Shown: in pieces, positions 1 through 7,780 of the stretch | Layout of the letters: each line of letters opens with the position of its first letter | How positions within the stretch are numbered: the first letter of the stretch is position 1 | Assembly (NCBI GenBank): GCA_964445985.1 | Contig: CAYUMU010000083.1 | Span: 1 to 29,328, forward strand | Source of the DNA: CAYUMU01 sp964445985 | GTDB lineage: Bacteria > Planctomycetota > Planctomycetia > Pirellulales > S012-138 | DNA: 29,328 nt | Direction: 5' to 3' | Position numbers and translations under genes: made by a program | The notes under the pieces: generated by a model | The model's database searches: none | The model's input: the letters and a program-made list of their open reading frames with translations, nothing else | Told to the model about the DNA's origin: nothing

Positions 1-47
1 CTTCGAGGCTGGGGAGGCCTTCGTAGGGGTCGGGGTCGTCGGCGAAT

Positions 48-86
48 AGTTCGGAGTGGGGAGTTCGGAGTGGGGGGTTCGGAGTT
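48..86. repeat. 14-bp tandem direct repeat
   Basis: AGTTCGGAGTGGGG occurs at 48-61 and again at 62-75, followed by a partial third copy (GGTTCGGAGTT, 76-86) and then GAAG. A very similar array, also ending in GGAGTTGAAG, lies at 23759-23793. Two related arrays about 23.7 kb apart suggest a dispersed low-complexity intergenic element and not a local slippage event. Confidence 0.75.
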
Positions 87-152
87 GAAGAGGGCGGATC
101 GGGGGCGTGTTATCGGGGCTGGGCCTCGGTGTTGTGAATGCCTTATTTTTGC

Positions 153-211
153 AACCCGACGCGTTAGCGAGGGACGTTCGGGGGGGGACTCCCTCGCTAA
201 CGCGTCGGGTT
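153..211. repeat. Perfect 22-bp inverted repeat, REP-like palindrome
   Basis: The left arm (153-174) and right arm (190-211) are exact reverse complements over 22 bp, separated by 15 bases. The core CTCGCTAACGCGTCGGG can form a very stable hairpin. The right arm plus flanks recurs, identical over 38 bases (183-220 here), at 25417-25454. A diverged single arm (CTTGCTGACGCTTCGGGTT) lies at 302-320. The behaviour is that of a dispersed intergenic palindromic repeat. No T-tract follows, so a simple terminator is unlikely. Confidence 0.85.
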
Positions 212-298
212 ATGAATCCGTGGCGAAGGCTCATATTCCCCGCGAAAGGGACGCACCTGGAATCCGTTAGAGTCAGGAAAATTGAAAATTGGGGGAGG

Positions 299-320
299 CC
301 CTTGCTGACGCTTCGGGTTG
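299..320. repeat. Diverged single arm of the REP-like repeat
   Basis: The stretch CTTGCTGACGCTTCGGGTT matches the repeat arm at 190-211 with a few substitutions, at the same spacing to the GGGTT end. It has no matching inverted arm nearby. It looks like an older copy of the family seen at 153-211 and 25417-25454. Confidence 0.5.
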
Positions 321-737
321 AAAGGGGAGGGATTCGCTCTCGCCGGGTTTTTGGGAATGCTTTGTCAGCCGGAGGGCTTGTTGGCAAGTGGTGCTTGAGG
401 CTGGGTAGGGATGTGGATTGTGATATGGTTTGTTGATAGGAATAACATGCCATAAAACCTAGGCACGACCCAATACATATTTTTTGCCGTTGGGCCATTT
501 TTTCTGAAATTGAGGCGAGCCGAACATGAACGTTCCGGCTTCTTTGGCAGCCGCCATCCGATCGGTGGGGCTGGGCGCGGACGGCCTTCGGCCGGTGGAA
601 GGCTTCAGCGACGCTTGAGGGCTGGTAGGCGCCTGCGTATTGAGATGGCCACGCACCGCGCCCTTCGCTGGGGCTCAGGGGGCGTGCCACACCATGCGGA
701 ATAGTGGTCGCGCATCCCTCGACGATGCCAGCCCACG

Positions 738-917
738 CTAACCAATGCCACCGGGGATATGCCCCGTGGGCAACCCATTGCTGGCGATAGCCCGATTCTT
801 GTCTCGTTTGCGTACTGGCTCTGGCAAACCATCGAGGGTGCCGTTGCTTCGGCCAGGCATGTGGAACAGGGCCGTCGGCGTAGCATGGGTTTTTCTGGCG
901 AAACCCACTTCCGTGAG
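738..917 (-). pseudogene. Fossil of a DUF1559-type C-terminus
   Basis: Read on the minus strand, this stretch gives KTHATPTALFHMPGRSNG followed by TLDGLPEP, ending at a stop at 738-740. The C-terminus of the DUF1559 protein at 2742-3704 reads KTHAAPEALLYMSGRSDG then TPYDLP, so the two are clearly related, and the underlying DNA also aligns (about 836-905 with about 2754-2822). Upstream, the frame meets a stop within about ten codons of the match and nothing else of a DUF1559 protein is present. It is either the tail of a decayed prepilin-like gene or a dispersed element that also forms the tail of the neighbouring gene. Confidence 0.6.
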
Positions 918-1018
918 CTATTCTGCGGATAGCTCGAATGCGATCATCGCATGCGCATGTCTCTATTCTTGTCCGTGCCTTTCCCATTGTATCGACATCC
1001 GCTGGAACCGAGGGCGGC

Positions 1019-1040
1019 CCAACGAGCGCGCGCTCGTTGG
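1019..1040. repeat. Perfect 22-bp palindrome in the sulfatase leader
   Basis: The sequence is its own reverse complement: CCAACGAGCGC followed directly by GCGCTCGTTGG. It ends 11 bases before the AAGGAG ribosome binding site of the sulfatase and 27 bases before the GTG start. A palindrome with no loop is typical of a dimeric repressor site, but it could also fold as a 5' leader hairpin. Confidence 0.6.
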
Positions 1041-1067
1041 CTTACCCTTACAAGGAGAAACCCCGTC

Positions 1068-2732
1068 GTGAGTCCTACCAACTGCAATTCTCGGAATTTT
1101 CGGCCGGTGCTGCTGGCGGGCGTTGCCCTGTTCAGCCTTGCCTTCGCTGCCCAGGGCAAAGCCCAAGAGCAACAGCCCAACATTCTGCTGATTGTGTCTG
1201 ACGACACGGGGTATGGCGACTTGGGGCCGTATGGCGGCGGCGAGGGACGCGGGATGCCTACGCCGGCCATTGATCGGTTGGCGGCCCAGGGGATGACGTT
1301 TTTCTCATTTTATGCCCAACCGAGTTGCACGCCGGGCCGCGCGGCCATTCAAACCGGCCGCATCCCCAATCGATCGGGCATGACCACGGTGGCTTTCCAG
1401 GGCCAGGGGGGCGGATTGCCGGCGGCGGAGTGGACCTTGGCTTCCGTGCTCAAAACGGCGGGCTACAAAACGTATTTCACCGGCAAGTGGCATCTGGGGG
1501 AATCGGACTACGCGCTCCCCAACGCGCAAGGTTACGACGTGATGGAGCACTGCTTGCTGTACCATCTCAACGCCTATACCTATGGGGATCCCAAGTGGTT
1601 CCCAGACATGAGCGACGAACTGCGGGCGATGTTCAACAAGGTGACCAAGGGGTCGCTATCGGGCAATGCCGGCGGCAAGGTGACCGAGGACTTCAAGGTG
1701 AATGGCGAGTACGTGGACACGCCCGACAAGGGCCTGGTGGGCATTCCCTTTTTGGACAAGTACGTGGAACAATCGGGCTTGAAGTTCTTGGAAGACGCCG
1801 CCAAGAACCCCGACCAGCCGTTCTTCATCAACATCAACTTCATGAAGGTGCATCAGCCGAACTTGCCGGCGCCGGAGTTCGTGCACAAGTCGATTTCCAA
1901 ATCCAAGTACGCCGATTCCGTGGTTGAGTTGGATACGCGGATTGGCAACGTGATGGAGAAACTCAAGTCGCTGGGCTTGGATAAGAACACGTTGGTGTTT
2001 TACACGACCGACAACGGCGCCTGGCAAGACGTGTATCCCGACGCCGGGTACACGCCGTTTCGCGGCACCAAAGGCACGGTTCGCGAAGGTGGGAACCGCG
2101 TTCCGGCCATCGCCGCGTGGCCGGGCAAAATCAAGGGGGGGGTGCGCAACCACGACATCCTCGGCGGGCTGGACCTGATGGCCACGTTTGCCGCCGTGGC
2201 CGGTATCAAGCTGCCCGAGAAAGATCGCGACGGAGAGCCGATCTACTTCGACAGCTACGACATGACGCCGGTGCTGCTGGGGACGGGCAAGTGCGACCGC
2301 AAATCTTGGTTTTTCTTTACCGAGAATGAGCTCACTCCCGGCGCCGCCCGCGTCAACCAGTTCAAGGCGGTCTTCAATCTGCGGGGCGACAACGGACAGG
2401 CGACCGGCGGATTGGCGGTCGATTCCAACCTGGGCTGGAAGGGGCCGGATAAATACGTGGCCACGGTTCCGCAGATTTTCGACCTGCTGCAAGATCCGCA
2501 AGAACGCTACGACCTGTTCATGAACAATTTCACGGAGCACACCTGGACGCTCGTGACATTCAACCAGGAAATCGCCGACCTGATGAAGACCTACATAAAA
2601 TACCCGCCGCGCAAGTTGCAGAGCGAGGTGTATACCGGGCCGATCACGATTTCGGAATATGAACGGTTCAAGGCGGTGCGAGACATGCTGGAGAAGAACG
2701 GCGTGAATATTCCGCTGCCGACCGGCAACTGA
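1068..2732 (+). CDS. Exported type I sulfatase (arylsulfatase family)
   Basis: The 554-residue protein is a formylglycine-dependent sulfatase that should hydrolyse sulfate esters in the periplasm. The start is taken as GTG at 1068, because AAGGAG lies 11 bases upstream and a signal peptide follows at once (residues about 11-32, RPVLLAGVALFSLAFAAQGK). The mature part opens with NILLIVSDD, whose aspartates 45-46 bind the metal. Cys87 in CTPGR is the residue expected to be converted to formylglycine by a separate enzyme. GKWHLG and, further on, TTDNGAW supply further active-site and metal ligands, and FRGTKGTVREGG is a family signature. Length is normal for the family. Substrate cannot be read from sequence; in planctomycetes such enzymes usually act on sulfated algal polysaccharides, an inference here. 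It converges on the DUF1559 gene with only 9 bases between the two stop codons. Confidence 0.93.
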   Translation: MSPTNCNSRNFRPVLLAGVALFSLAFAAQGKAQEQQPNILLIVSDDTGYGDLGPYGGGEGRGMPTPAIDRLAAQGMTFFSFYAQPSCTPGRAAIQTGRIPNRSGMTTVAFQGQGGGLPAAEWTLASVLKTAGYKTYFTGKWHLGESDYALPNAQGYDVMEHCLLYHLNAYTYGDPKWFPDMSDELRAMFNKVTKGSLSGNAGGKVTEDFKVNGEYVDTPDKGLVGIPFLDKYVEQSGLKFLEDAAKNPDQPFFININFMKVHQPNLPAPEFVHKSISKSKYADSVVELDTRIGNVMEKLKSLGLDKNTLVFYTTDNGAWQDVYPDAGYTPFRGTKGTVREGGNRVPAIAAWPGKIKGGVRNHDILGGLDLMATFAAVAGIKLPEKDRDGEPIYFDSYDMTPVLLGTGKCDRKSWFFFTENELTPGAARVNQFKAVFNLRGDNGQATGGLAVDSNLGWKGPDKYVATVPQIFDLLQDPQERYDLFMNNFTEHTWTLVTFNQEIADLMKTYIKYPPRKLQSEVYTGPITISEYERFKAVRDMLEKNGVNIPLPTGN

Positions 2733-2737
2733 GCCGG
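2722..2737. terminator. Small hairpin over the sulfatase stop codon
   Basis: CCGGC (2722-2726) and GCCGG (2733-2737) can pair around a loop containing the stop codon, in the 9-base gap between two convergent genes. There is no T-run, so it is at most a weak shared termination structure. Confidence 0.25.
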
Positions 2738-2741
2738 CCTT

Positions 2742-3704
2742 CTAAGGGAGATCGTAGGGCGTGCCGTCGCTACGCCCGGACATATAGAGCAGGGCTTCGG
2801 GCGCGGCATGGGTTTTCACGGCGACGACTCGGGCGTCGCCGTAGGCGAATTGGCTGATGCCAGGGTGCCAACTGCCAAAACGATAGAAGGCTTCGTCGGT
2901 GGTGGCGGCCGAGGCGTTGGTCACCAGCGGAGCGTCAGGCCGGGAGGCCAAGCCCAAGCCGGCGATTTTTGCTCCACCATTGGTACTGGTGGAGACAAAA
3001 GACGCTGAGTGGTAGGGGGCGTCTTCCAGGATCGAGCCGATTTTTGCTGGGTTGAGGTGCTTCTCCCCCACCAGCGCGGTGTAGGTCATCCCATCGGTGA
3101 CGCCGCCAATGGTCACCCGCGAACGAATCGCCGCCGCGGTGGTGACGGCGGCTGCTGGGTGAATGATGGCGCCGCCCATTTGACCACCGGAGGTCAGGGT
3201 GGCAAGGTTCCAACCGGAGAGAGCCGTTGCCAGGGCGGAAGGAACGGTGCTCGAAGTCACGCCCACGCAAACATAGTCGATCGCCTGTCCGCCGTAGGTG
3301 GTATGGCCGTTGAGACGGAAGCCGCGGGTGGGGCAGTGATAGAGTTCGGAGCGGGAGGCTCGCATCAAGGGCGAGTTGGTTACGCCGCTCGACGTGCTCT
3401 GAGCGAAATCCACGCGTTGAAAGGTGGCGTCGTTATCCATCACGGGCCACAGCATGGCCACCCAGCTCACCGGCGTGGCCCCGCCGGCCGCGCAGGGCGG
3501 AAGTTGTTCGCTGTTGCGATCCGCATAGAGCAGCATGCCGGTGGCATACTGCTTGAGATTGCTGGAGCAGTTCGCCCTGCGTGCCGATTCGCGCGCCGCC
3601 TGAATGGCGGGCAGCAGCATCGCGATGAGGATGCCGATAATGGCGATGACAACCAGCAACTCGACCAGAGTGAAAGCGTTGTTCCGGTAACGCGAACGAT
3701 ACAT
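2742..3704 (-). CDS. DUF1559 prepilin-like protein (type II secretion/pseudopilin N-terminus)
   Basis: The 320-residue protein starts at ATG 3704, chosen because GGAG lies 9 bases upstream and because the prepilin motif begins immediately. Residues 8-20 read NNAFTLVELLVVI, a class III prepilin site: cleavage is expected before Phe11, with Glu15 at the conserved +5 position, and the following hydrophobic helix runs to about residue 32. The rest is the DUF1559 domain, with the family hallmark FGSWHPGISQFAYGD near the C-terminus, where HPG and the following aspartate are conserved. Planctomycete genomes carry many such proteins and their function is unknown; assembly into a pseudopilus-like structure is inference. 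Its last 25 or so residues are echoed in a fossil fragment at 738-917. Confidence 0.92.
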   Translation of the reverse strand: MYRSRYRNNAFTLVELLVVIAIIGILIAMLLPAIQAARESARRANCSSNLKQYATGMLLYADRNSEQLPPCAAGGATPVSWVAMLWPVMDNDATFQRVDFAQSTSSGVTNSPLMRASRSELYHCPTRGFRLNGHTTYGGQAIDYVCVGVTSSTVPSALATALSGWNLATLTSGGQMGGAIIHPAAAVTTAAAIRSRVTIGGVTDGMTYTALVGEKHLNPAKIGSILEDAPYHSASFVSTSTNGGAKIAGLGLASRPDAPLVTNASAATTDEAFYRFGSWHPGISQFAYGDARVVAVKTHAAPEALLYMSGRSDGTPYDLP

Positions 3705-4258
3705 CGGATAGATCTCCAAGAGAACGATGGCTGACAAAAAAAGACAAGCAAGGGCCGCCAACCCCGCGGATTCCGTAAACGGAATGTCGAGGGGATCAGC
3801 TTTCGCTTGGTTGGGGATGGGCCGCAATCGGGTGGGGGTGGAATTCAAAGCAGGTTGCGAACGGCACGAGGTGAAAATCAGTGCCTGTGCCGAACGCAGT
3901 CACGAAGATAAGCAAGCTTCGTGCCAGTCGGGGTGATCGTGCGACACGCCAAGGCGAAGCGGGCATGGAGAGGACATCCAAGTCCCCACGCAATTCCTCG
4001 ATTTTTCGCCGATTTTGGGAAGGTAGGCCCCGGTTCGAGGCGAGCGCGGCGGCCCGCGGGCGATGAGGATTCGCGGCTGCCAAAGAGCGCCGGCTTGGAA
4101 CAGGTGCAACTTGTGTTGGCACCTGCTGCTTGTGAGCTGGGCAAGCGTGGTTGTTCGCGGGTTGGCTTGGCCTTGCCTGGGGGGGAAGCTGATGTTGATT
4201 GCAGGCGGCGATGGCTTCTTCGCCGCGGCTCGATCCGCCCAATGGGAACGCGCCGACT
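3705..4258. other. Intergenic region between dnaB and the DUF1559 gene
   Basis: About 550 bases without a recognisable gene. Both flanking genes run leftwards, so the stretch is the 3' side of dnaB and the 5' leader of the DUF1559 gene. Open frames here have no family signature and poor initiation sites. Apart from the GGAG ribosome binding site just upstream of 3704, I see no defined element. Confidence 0.6.
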
Positions 4259-5719
4259 TTACCCCCCGCTGAATTGTTCGAAGTCGTCGTACAGGCGTTT
4301 GGGGGCGTCTTTGAAGCGGGTGAACTGCTGGAACCAGGCGAGGCGGACGTCGTCGATGGGGCCGTTGCGCTGCTTGGCGATGATGATATCGGCAATGCCG
4401 CGCAGATGTTGGTTGGCCGGGTCTTCCTTCTTTTCCTTGCTCATGTAGTACTCTTCGCGGTGAACGAACATCACCACGTCGGCATCCTGCTCGATGGCGC
4501 CCGATTCGCGGAGGTGGCTGAGGCGGGGGCGATTGTCTTTGGAGAGCTCCGCCAGGCGGTTGAGCTGGGCCAGGCAGATCACGGGAATTTTGAGTTCGCG
4601 GGCCATGGCCTTGAGGCGGCGGGCCATTTTGGCGACCTGCTCTTGCCGCGGATCGTTGGAATTGTCGGGCTCGATCAATTGCAGGTAGTCGATGATCAAG
4701 AGGGCCAGCGAGGCTTTGCGTTTGAGCCGGCGGGCGGCGGCGGCGATTTCCGTCACGGTGCGGCTGGGCGTGTCGTCGATGTAGAGCGGGGCGGTGCTCA
4801 GCTCGGCCGAGGCTTCGACCAGTTCGCGGCGATCGTCGTTGGAGAGGAAGCTGCTGCGGAACTTTTCGCCGGCAATTTCGCCTCGGGCGCAGAGCATGCG
4901 CTGGGCCAGCTCCATCCGCGACATTTCGAGGCTGACAAACAGGGTGGCCATTTTTTGATCGACGGCCACGTGTTCGGCGATGTTGGTGGCGAAGGCGGTT
5001 TTGCCCATGCTGGGCCGGGCGGCCAAGATCACCAGTTCGCCTGGGTGCAGTCCGCCGGTGAGCTCGTCGAGATCGGCAAAGCCGGAGGAGACGCCGGAGT
5101 GGTCGCCTTTGAGGCGTTGGTCGATCTTCAGAAAGGCTTCTTGCACGGCCACGTCGAGTTTGACGACGTCGCCGCTGGCGCGTTTGTCGTGCACGGCGAA
5201 GATTTTTTCTTCGGCCTTGCTCATCACGTGGCGGGAGTCGTCGCCGCTTTCGTAAACGTCGCGGATGATTTCGGTGGCGCTGAGGATGAGCGAGCGGAGC
5301 GTGGCTTTCTCGGCCACGATGCGGGCGTAGTATTCGGCGTTGGCGGCGGTGGGCACGCTTTGGGCCAGTTCGGCCAGGTAGGAAATGCCGCCGATGTCGT
5401 CCAGTTGCGCGGCGCCGCGGAGGCGGTCGAGCAGCAGGGTGGTATCGACGCGCTTGCCCTGTTCGTGGAGGGCGAAGATATGCTCGGCGATGACGCGATG
5501 GGCGTCGAGGTAAAAGTCGTCGGGGCGAAGGATCAGCGCCACCTCGTCGCAGAGGTCGGGCACCAGCATCAGGCTGCCGAGCACGCCCTGTTCGGCCTCC
5601 AGGCTTTGCGGGGGCAATCGCTGGAGCAAGTCGCTGCCAGTCGCGCGGCCGTCTTTACCGGCGTTGTCCCGGTGGCGGCTGTCGGGCCGAACCGATCCGT
5701 CGAAACGCGTTTTCGCCAT
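4259..5719 (-). CDS. dnaB: Replicative DNA helicase DnaB
   Basis: The 486-residue protein is the hexameric 5'-3' helicase that unwinds the chromosome at the replication fork. After a poorly conserved N-terminal extension of about 35 residues, the primase-interacting DnaB N-domain begins at LPPQSLEAEQGVLGSLM. The RecA-like C-domain carries Walker A ARPSMGKTAF (Lys240, Thr241), a Walker B strand LLIIDYLQLI, the QLNR motif and the conserved LRESGAIEQDADVV segment, and later AKQRNGP. No intein interrupts these motifs, although DnaB is a common intein host. No ribosomal protein or ssb gene is adjacent, unlike the rpsF-ssb-rplI-dnaB arrangement of many bacteria. No good Shine-Dalgarno sequence precedes ATG 5719. 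Confidence 0.97.
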   Translation of the reverse strand: MAKTRFDGSVRPDSRHRDNAGKDGRATGSDLLQRLPPQSLEAEQGVLGSLMLVPDLCDEVALILRPDDFYLDAHRVIAEHIFALHEQGKRVDTTLLLDRLRGAAQLDDIGGISYLAELAQSVPTAANAEYYARIVAEKATLRSLILSATEIIRDVYESGDDSRHVMSKAEEKIFAVHDKRASGDVVKLDVAVQEAFLKIDQRLKGDHSGVSSGFADLDELTGGLHPGELVILAARPSMGKTAFATNIAEHVAVDQKMATLFVSLEMSRMELAQRMLCARGEIAGEKFRSSFLSNDDRRELVEASAELSTAPLYIDDTPSRTVTEIAAAARRLKRKASLALLIIDYLQLIEPDNSNDPRQEQVAKMARRLKAMARELKIPVICLAQLNRLAELSKDNRPRLSHLRESGAIEQDADVVMFVHREEYYMSKEKKEDPANQHLRGIADIIIAKQRNGPIDDVRLAWFQQFTRFKDAPKRLYDDFEQFSGG

Positions 5720-6264
5720 GAGCTTTTGATTCGGTTTTGCGGGGAGAGCGGGGCTGGCGGAGCCATGTGGGTGCGAACGGAAATCGGCTCCAACATCCCC
5801 TTGATACTGTTCGGACGTTCCCCATTCTGGCAGTTTTTGGCAGGCGACTCCAGAGTGCGCGCCGCGGGATTTTAGGCCGGGGAGGGGGGTCTACTCCCCA
5901 GGCTGGCCCCGATAAGTTCTCTGCGAACTTGCGTTTGCCGGATGGTTGGAACCCCGTGGCTGGCTGTCAACTTTTTGGGACGCGGGTGTGCAAAACCTGA
6001 CGGCGAAGGGGTCTTGGCGGCTAGGACCGGGAGCGGAACACCCCCTCGGGTGGGGAGGGTGGCGGCCAGCAAATTGCAGCACGATTGAACTTTTCTGGTC
6101 GCAGGAATGACCCAAAATAGATGAGCCAAGCAACATTGCGATCGCTTTCCGTCGTTTGTGATGGTATTCAAGGCCGTTAAGTTATGGCATGCAAAGTGCT
6201 TGCGTACTACGGCGACCAGCAGCGCGCGTGAGGCGCACCGCGTTTTTCAGGAGTAGTGACCTCG
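5720..6264. other. Divergent intergenic region between dnaB and the TAT-exported protein
   Basis: About 545 bases separate two divergent genes, so promoters for both should lie here. I see no clear -35/-10 pair. A short hairpin is formed by GGGGAG (5879-5884) and CTCCCC (5894-5899), and a GC-rich CCCTC/GGAGGG imperfect repeat lies near 6040-6060. No gene is supported. Confidence 0.55.
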
Positions 6265-7320
6265 ATGGCCCCATCTCGCTTACCGCGTCGAACCGTGCTG
6301 CAGGCATTGGCTGCTGGAACTTTAGGCACAGGCTACTGGATTTCGGGTGGGAGCCGGCCAGCCCAAGCGGCCATGGACCCCAAGGTGAAGGCCGCGGTGG
6401 AGCGGGGTTTGGACTGGGTTGCCAAAGCTCAGAACCGCGTGGGGCGGTGGGATGCTTCGAACCAGTACCGGGTGCCGATGACAGCCCTGGCTGGCGTGGC
6501 GCTGGCTTGCCAGGGTTCGACGACCACGCAAGGCAAATATGCCGAGCAGATTCGCCGGGCAACGGATTACTTGATTGCCCAATCGCGGTCGAATGGCCTG
6601 ATCGGCGAGATCAACGACCACCGCTACACCTACGGCCACGGCTTTTCGATGCTGTTTCTGTCGCAAGTGCTTGGTGAAGAAGAAGATATGCAGCGGCGGA
6701 AGCGGTTGACCGAAATTCTCACCAAGGCGGTCGATTTTTGCGTGAAGGCGCAAACGAACGCGGGCGGCTGGGGATATGTGAGCGCCAAAGACGGTGGCGG
6801 GTTCGACGAAGGGTCGACGACGGTGACCCAGGTTCAGGGATTACGCGGCTGTCGGAATGCCGGCATTCCGGTTCCCCGGGAATCGATTGAGAAGGCCATC
6901 AAATACATTCACAACTGCACGATGCCTGATGGGGGCGTTTGTTACAGTTCGCAAAGTCGCGGCGCCAGTCGCCCACCGATCACGGCCGCCGCGGTCGCCT
7001 GCCTGTTTAGTGCTGGCGAATACAAGAGCGACTACGTGAACAAGTTGCTCGACTACTGCAAACGCAACATTCACGACATTGAGAACCCTCGCGACGTATT
7101 TGGCCACTGGCATTACACTTACTACTACTACAGTCAGGCCGTCTACCGCATGCCGGGCAAAGATTGGATCCCCTACCGCGACAAGCTTTACCCTCGCCTG
7201 CTGCGGGAGCAAAGTTCTGAAGGTAACTGGAGCGGTGACATCGGGCCCATTTACGTGACCGCCCTGAACCTGACGATGCTGCAACTCGAGAACAGCTACC
7301 TGCCGATCTATCAGCGGTAA
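6265..7320 (+). CDS. TAT-exported terpenoid-cyclase-fold (prenyltransferase/squalene oxidase repeat) protein
   Basis: The 351-residue protein begins with LPRRTVLQALAAG, a twin-arginine signal, so it is probably exported folded. ATG 6265 is preferred over GTG 6256 because AGGAG at 6249-6253 is too close to the latter. The body consists of alpha-barrel repeats of the squalene-cyclase/prenyltransferase fold: VKAAVERGLDWVAKAQN...GRW, then AVDFCVKAQTNAGGWGYV, then AIKYIHNCTMPDGGVCYS. The glycine/tryptophan-rich QW-like turns are visible, but I see no DxDD cyclase motif and no zinc site of protein prenyltransferases. It may therefore be a non-enzymatic member of the fold. Homologues of this size are common in planctomycetes and of unknown role. 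A 28-bp palindrome follows the stop codon. Confidence 0.85.
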   Translation: MAPSRLPRRTVLQALAAGTLGTGYWISGGSRPAQAAMDPKVKAAVERGLDWVAKAQNRVGRWDASNQYRVPMTALAGVALACQGSTTTQGKYAEQIRRATDYLIAQSRSNGLIGEINDHRYTYGHGFSMLFLSQVLGEEEDMQRRKRLTEILTKAVDFCVKAQTNAGGWGYVSAKDGGGFDEGSTTVTQVQGLRGCRNAGIPVPRESIEKAIKYIHNCTMPDGGVCYSSQSRGASRPPITAAAVACLFSAGEYKSDYVNKLLDYCKRNIHDIENPRDVFGHWHYTYYYYSQAVYRMPGKDWIPYRDKLYPRLLREQSSEGNWSGDIGPIYVTALNLTMLQLENSYLPIYQR

Positions 7321-7327
7321 CCTGCTG

Positions 7328-7355
7328 GCGCAGATCAACTTAAGTTGATCTGCGC
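7328..7355. terminator. 28-bp perfect palindrome after the TAT-protein gene
   Basis: GCGCAGATCAACTT is followed directly by its reverse complement, starting 8 bases after the stop codon. As RNA it gives a 12-bp stem with a 4-base loop, well placed to end transcription. No T-run follows, so either it terminates without one, it protects the 3' end, or it is a protein-binding site. Confidence 0.5.
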
Positions 7356-7639
7356 AGGGAGTTCCCCTCGCCGGCGGCTGCATGGCTGGGCCGGGAGTGG
7401 GATAGTAGCAGGTTTGCTTATCGAATTTGAAGCAGATTTCATACTGCCTTGTTGAACTTTCCCTCGCCTTGAGGACACCCATTTTACCGAGCAGGGTAGG
7501 CGGAAACGATTTCCCAACGCGGGGTCATCTTCTCTCCGCGGCCCGATCTCGCCCTCGACCTGGCGAGGAGTGGTGCGGATGGCCGCAGGCACTCGTTTAG
7601 AGCGGTGGCCGTGCCCTCCGGATTTTGGTGGGGATAACT

Positions 7640-7669
7640 TTGTGGGTTTCGGAGACAAACGGCTATAAT
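7640..7669 (+). promoter_or_regulatory. Sigma-70-type promoter for the ECF sigma operon
   Basis: TTGTGG at 7640-7645 and a perfect TATAAT at 7664-7669 are separated by 18 bases, about 110 bases upstream of the ECF sigma start codon. The -10 element stands out in this GC-rich context. It suggests housekeeping expression of the operon, with any autoregulation from a different site. Confidence 0.55.
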
Positions 7670-7780
7670 AAACACCCAATACGTTGACCGGCCTTTTCGC
7701 CGCCACCGGATTACGCTGGCGGGCGTGCAGCATTGGCTGCCGAAGGACTTGGAGGCAGGCAACGTACGGGAGGAGCTGCC

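Larger units (their letters stand above)
1..1067. other. Repeat-rich intergenic region upstream of the sulfatase
   Basis: I see no convincing intact gene here. The stretch holds short tandem repeats (48-86), a long perfect inverted repeat (153-211), a diverged single copy of the same motif (299-320), a fossil of a DUF1559 C-terminus on the minus strand (738-917), a small hairpin with arms 886-892 and 901-907, and a 22-bp palindrome (1019-1040). A minus-strand open frame at 459-656 has a plausible-looking last 30 residues but no recognisable family; it could be another gene remnant. The left edge of the window may also cut a gene that I cannot identify. Confidence 0.6.
7321..7780. other. Leader region of the ECF sigma operon
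   Basis: About 460 bases hold the palindrome at 7328-7355, then a gene-free stretch, then a promoter-like pair at 7640-7669 and the ribosome binding site of the sigma factor at 7769-7775. No small gene is supported. If transcription starts just after 7669, the sigma mRNA would have a leader of about 100 bases. Confidence 0.6.

Noticed and set aside
459..656. Small minus-strand gene ending GSPQFQKKWPNGKKY
   Set aside because: The last 30 residues look plausible, but the upstream part is Pro/Ser/Arg-rich, no start signal is seen and no family is recognised; left as a possible remnant only.
1656..2540. Minus-strand frame opposite the sulfatase
   Set aside because: Antisense to conserved sulfatase sequence; no ribosome binding site or family pattern.
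4199..5875. 558-codon plus-strand open frame opposite dnaB
   Set aside because: Its protein is low-complexity (Gly/Ala/Val/Glu-rich) and lies exactly antisense to a clear DnaB; it is a by-product of GC-rich codon use.
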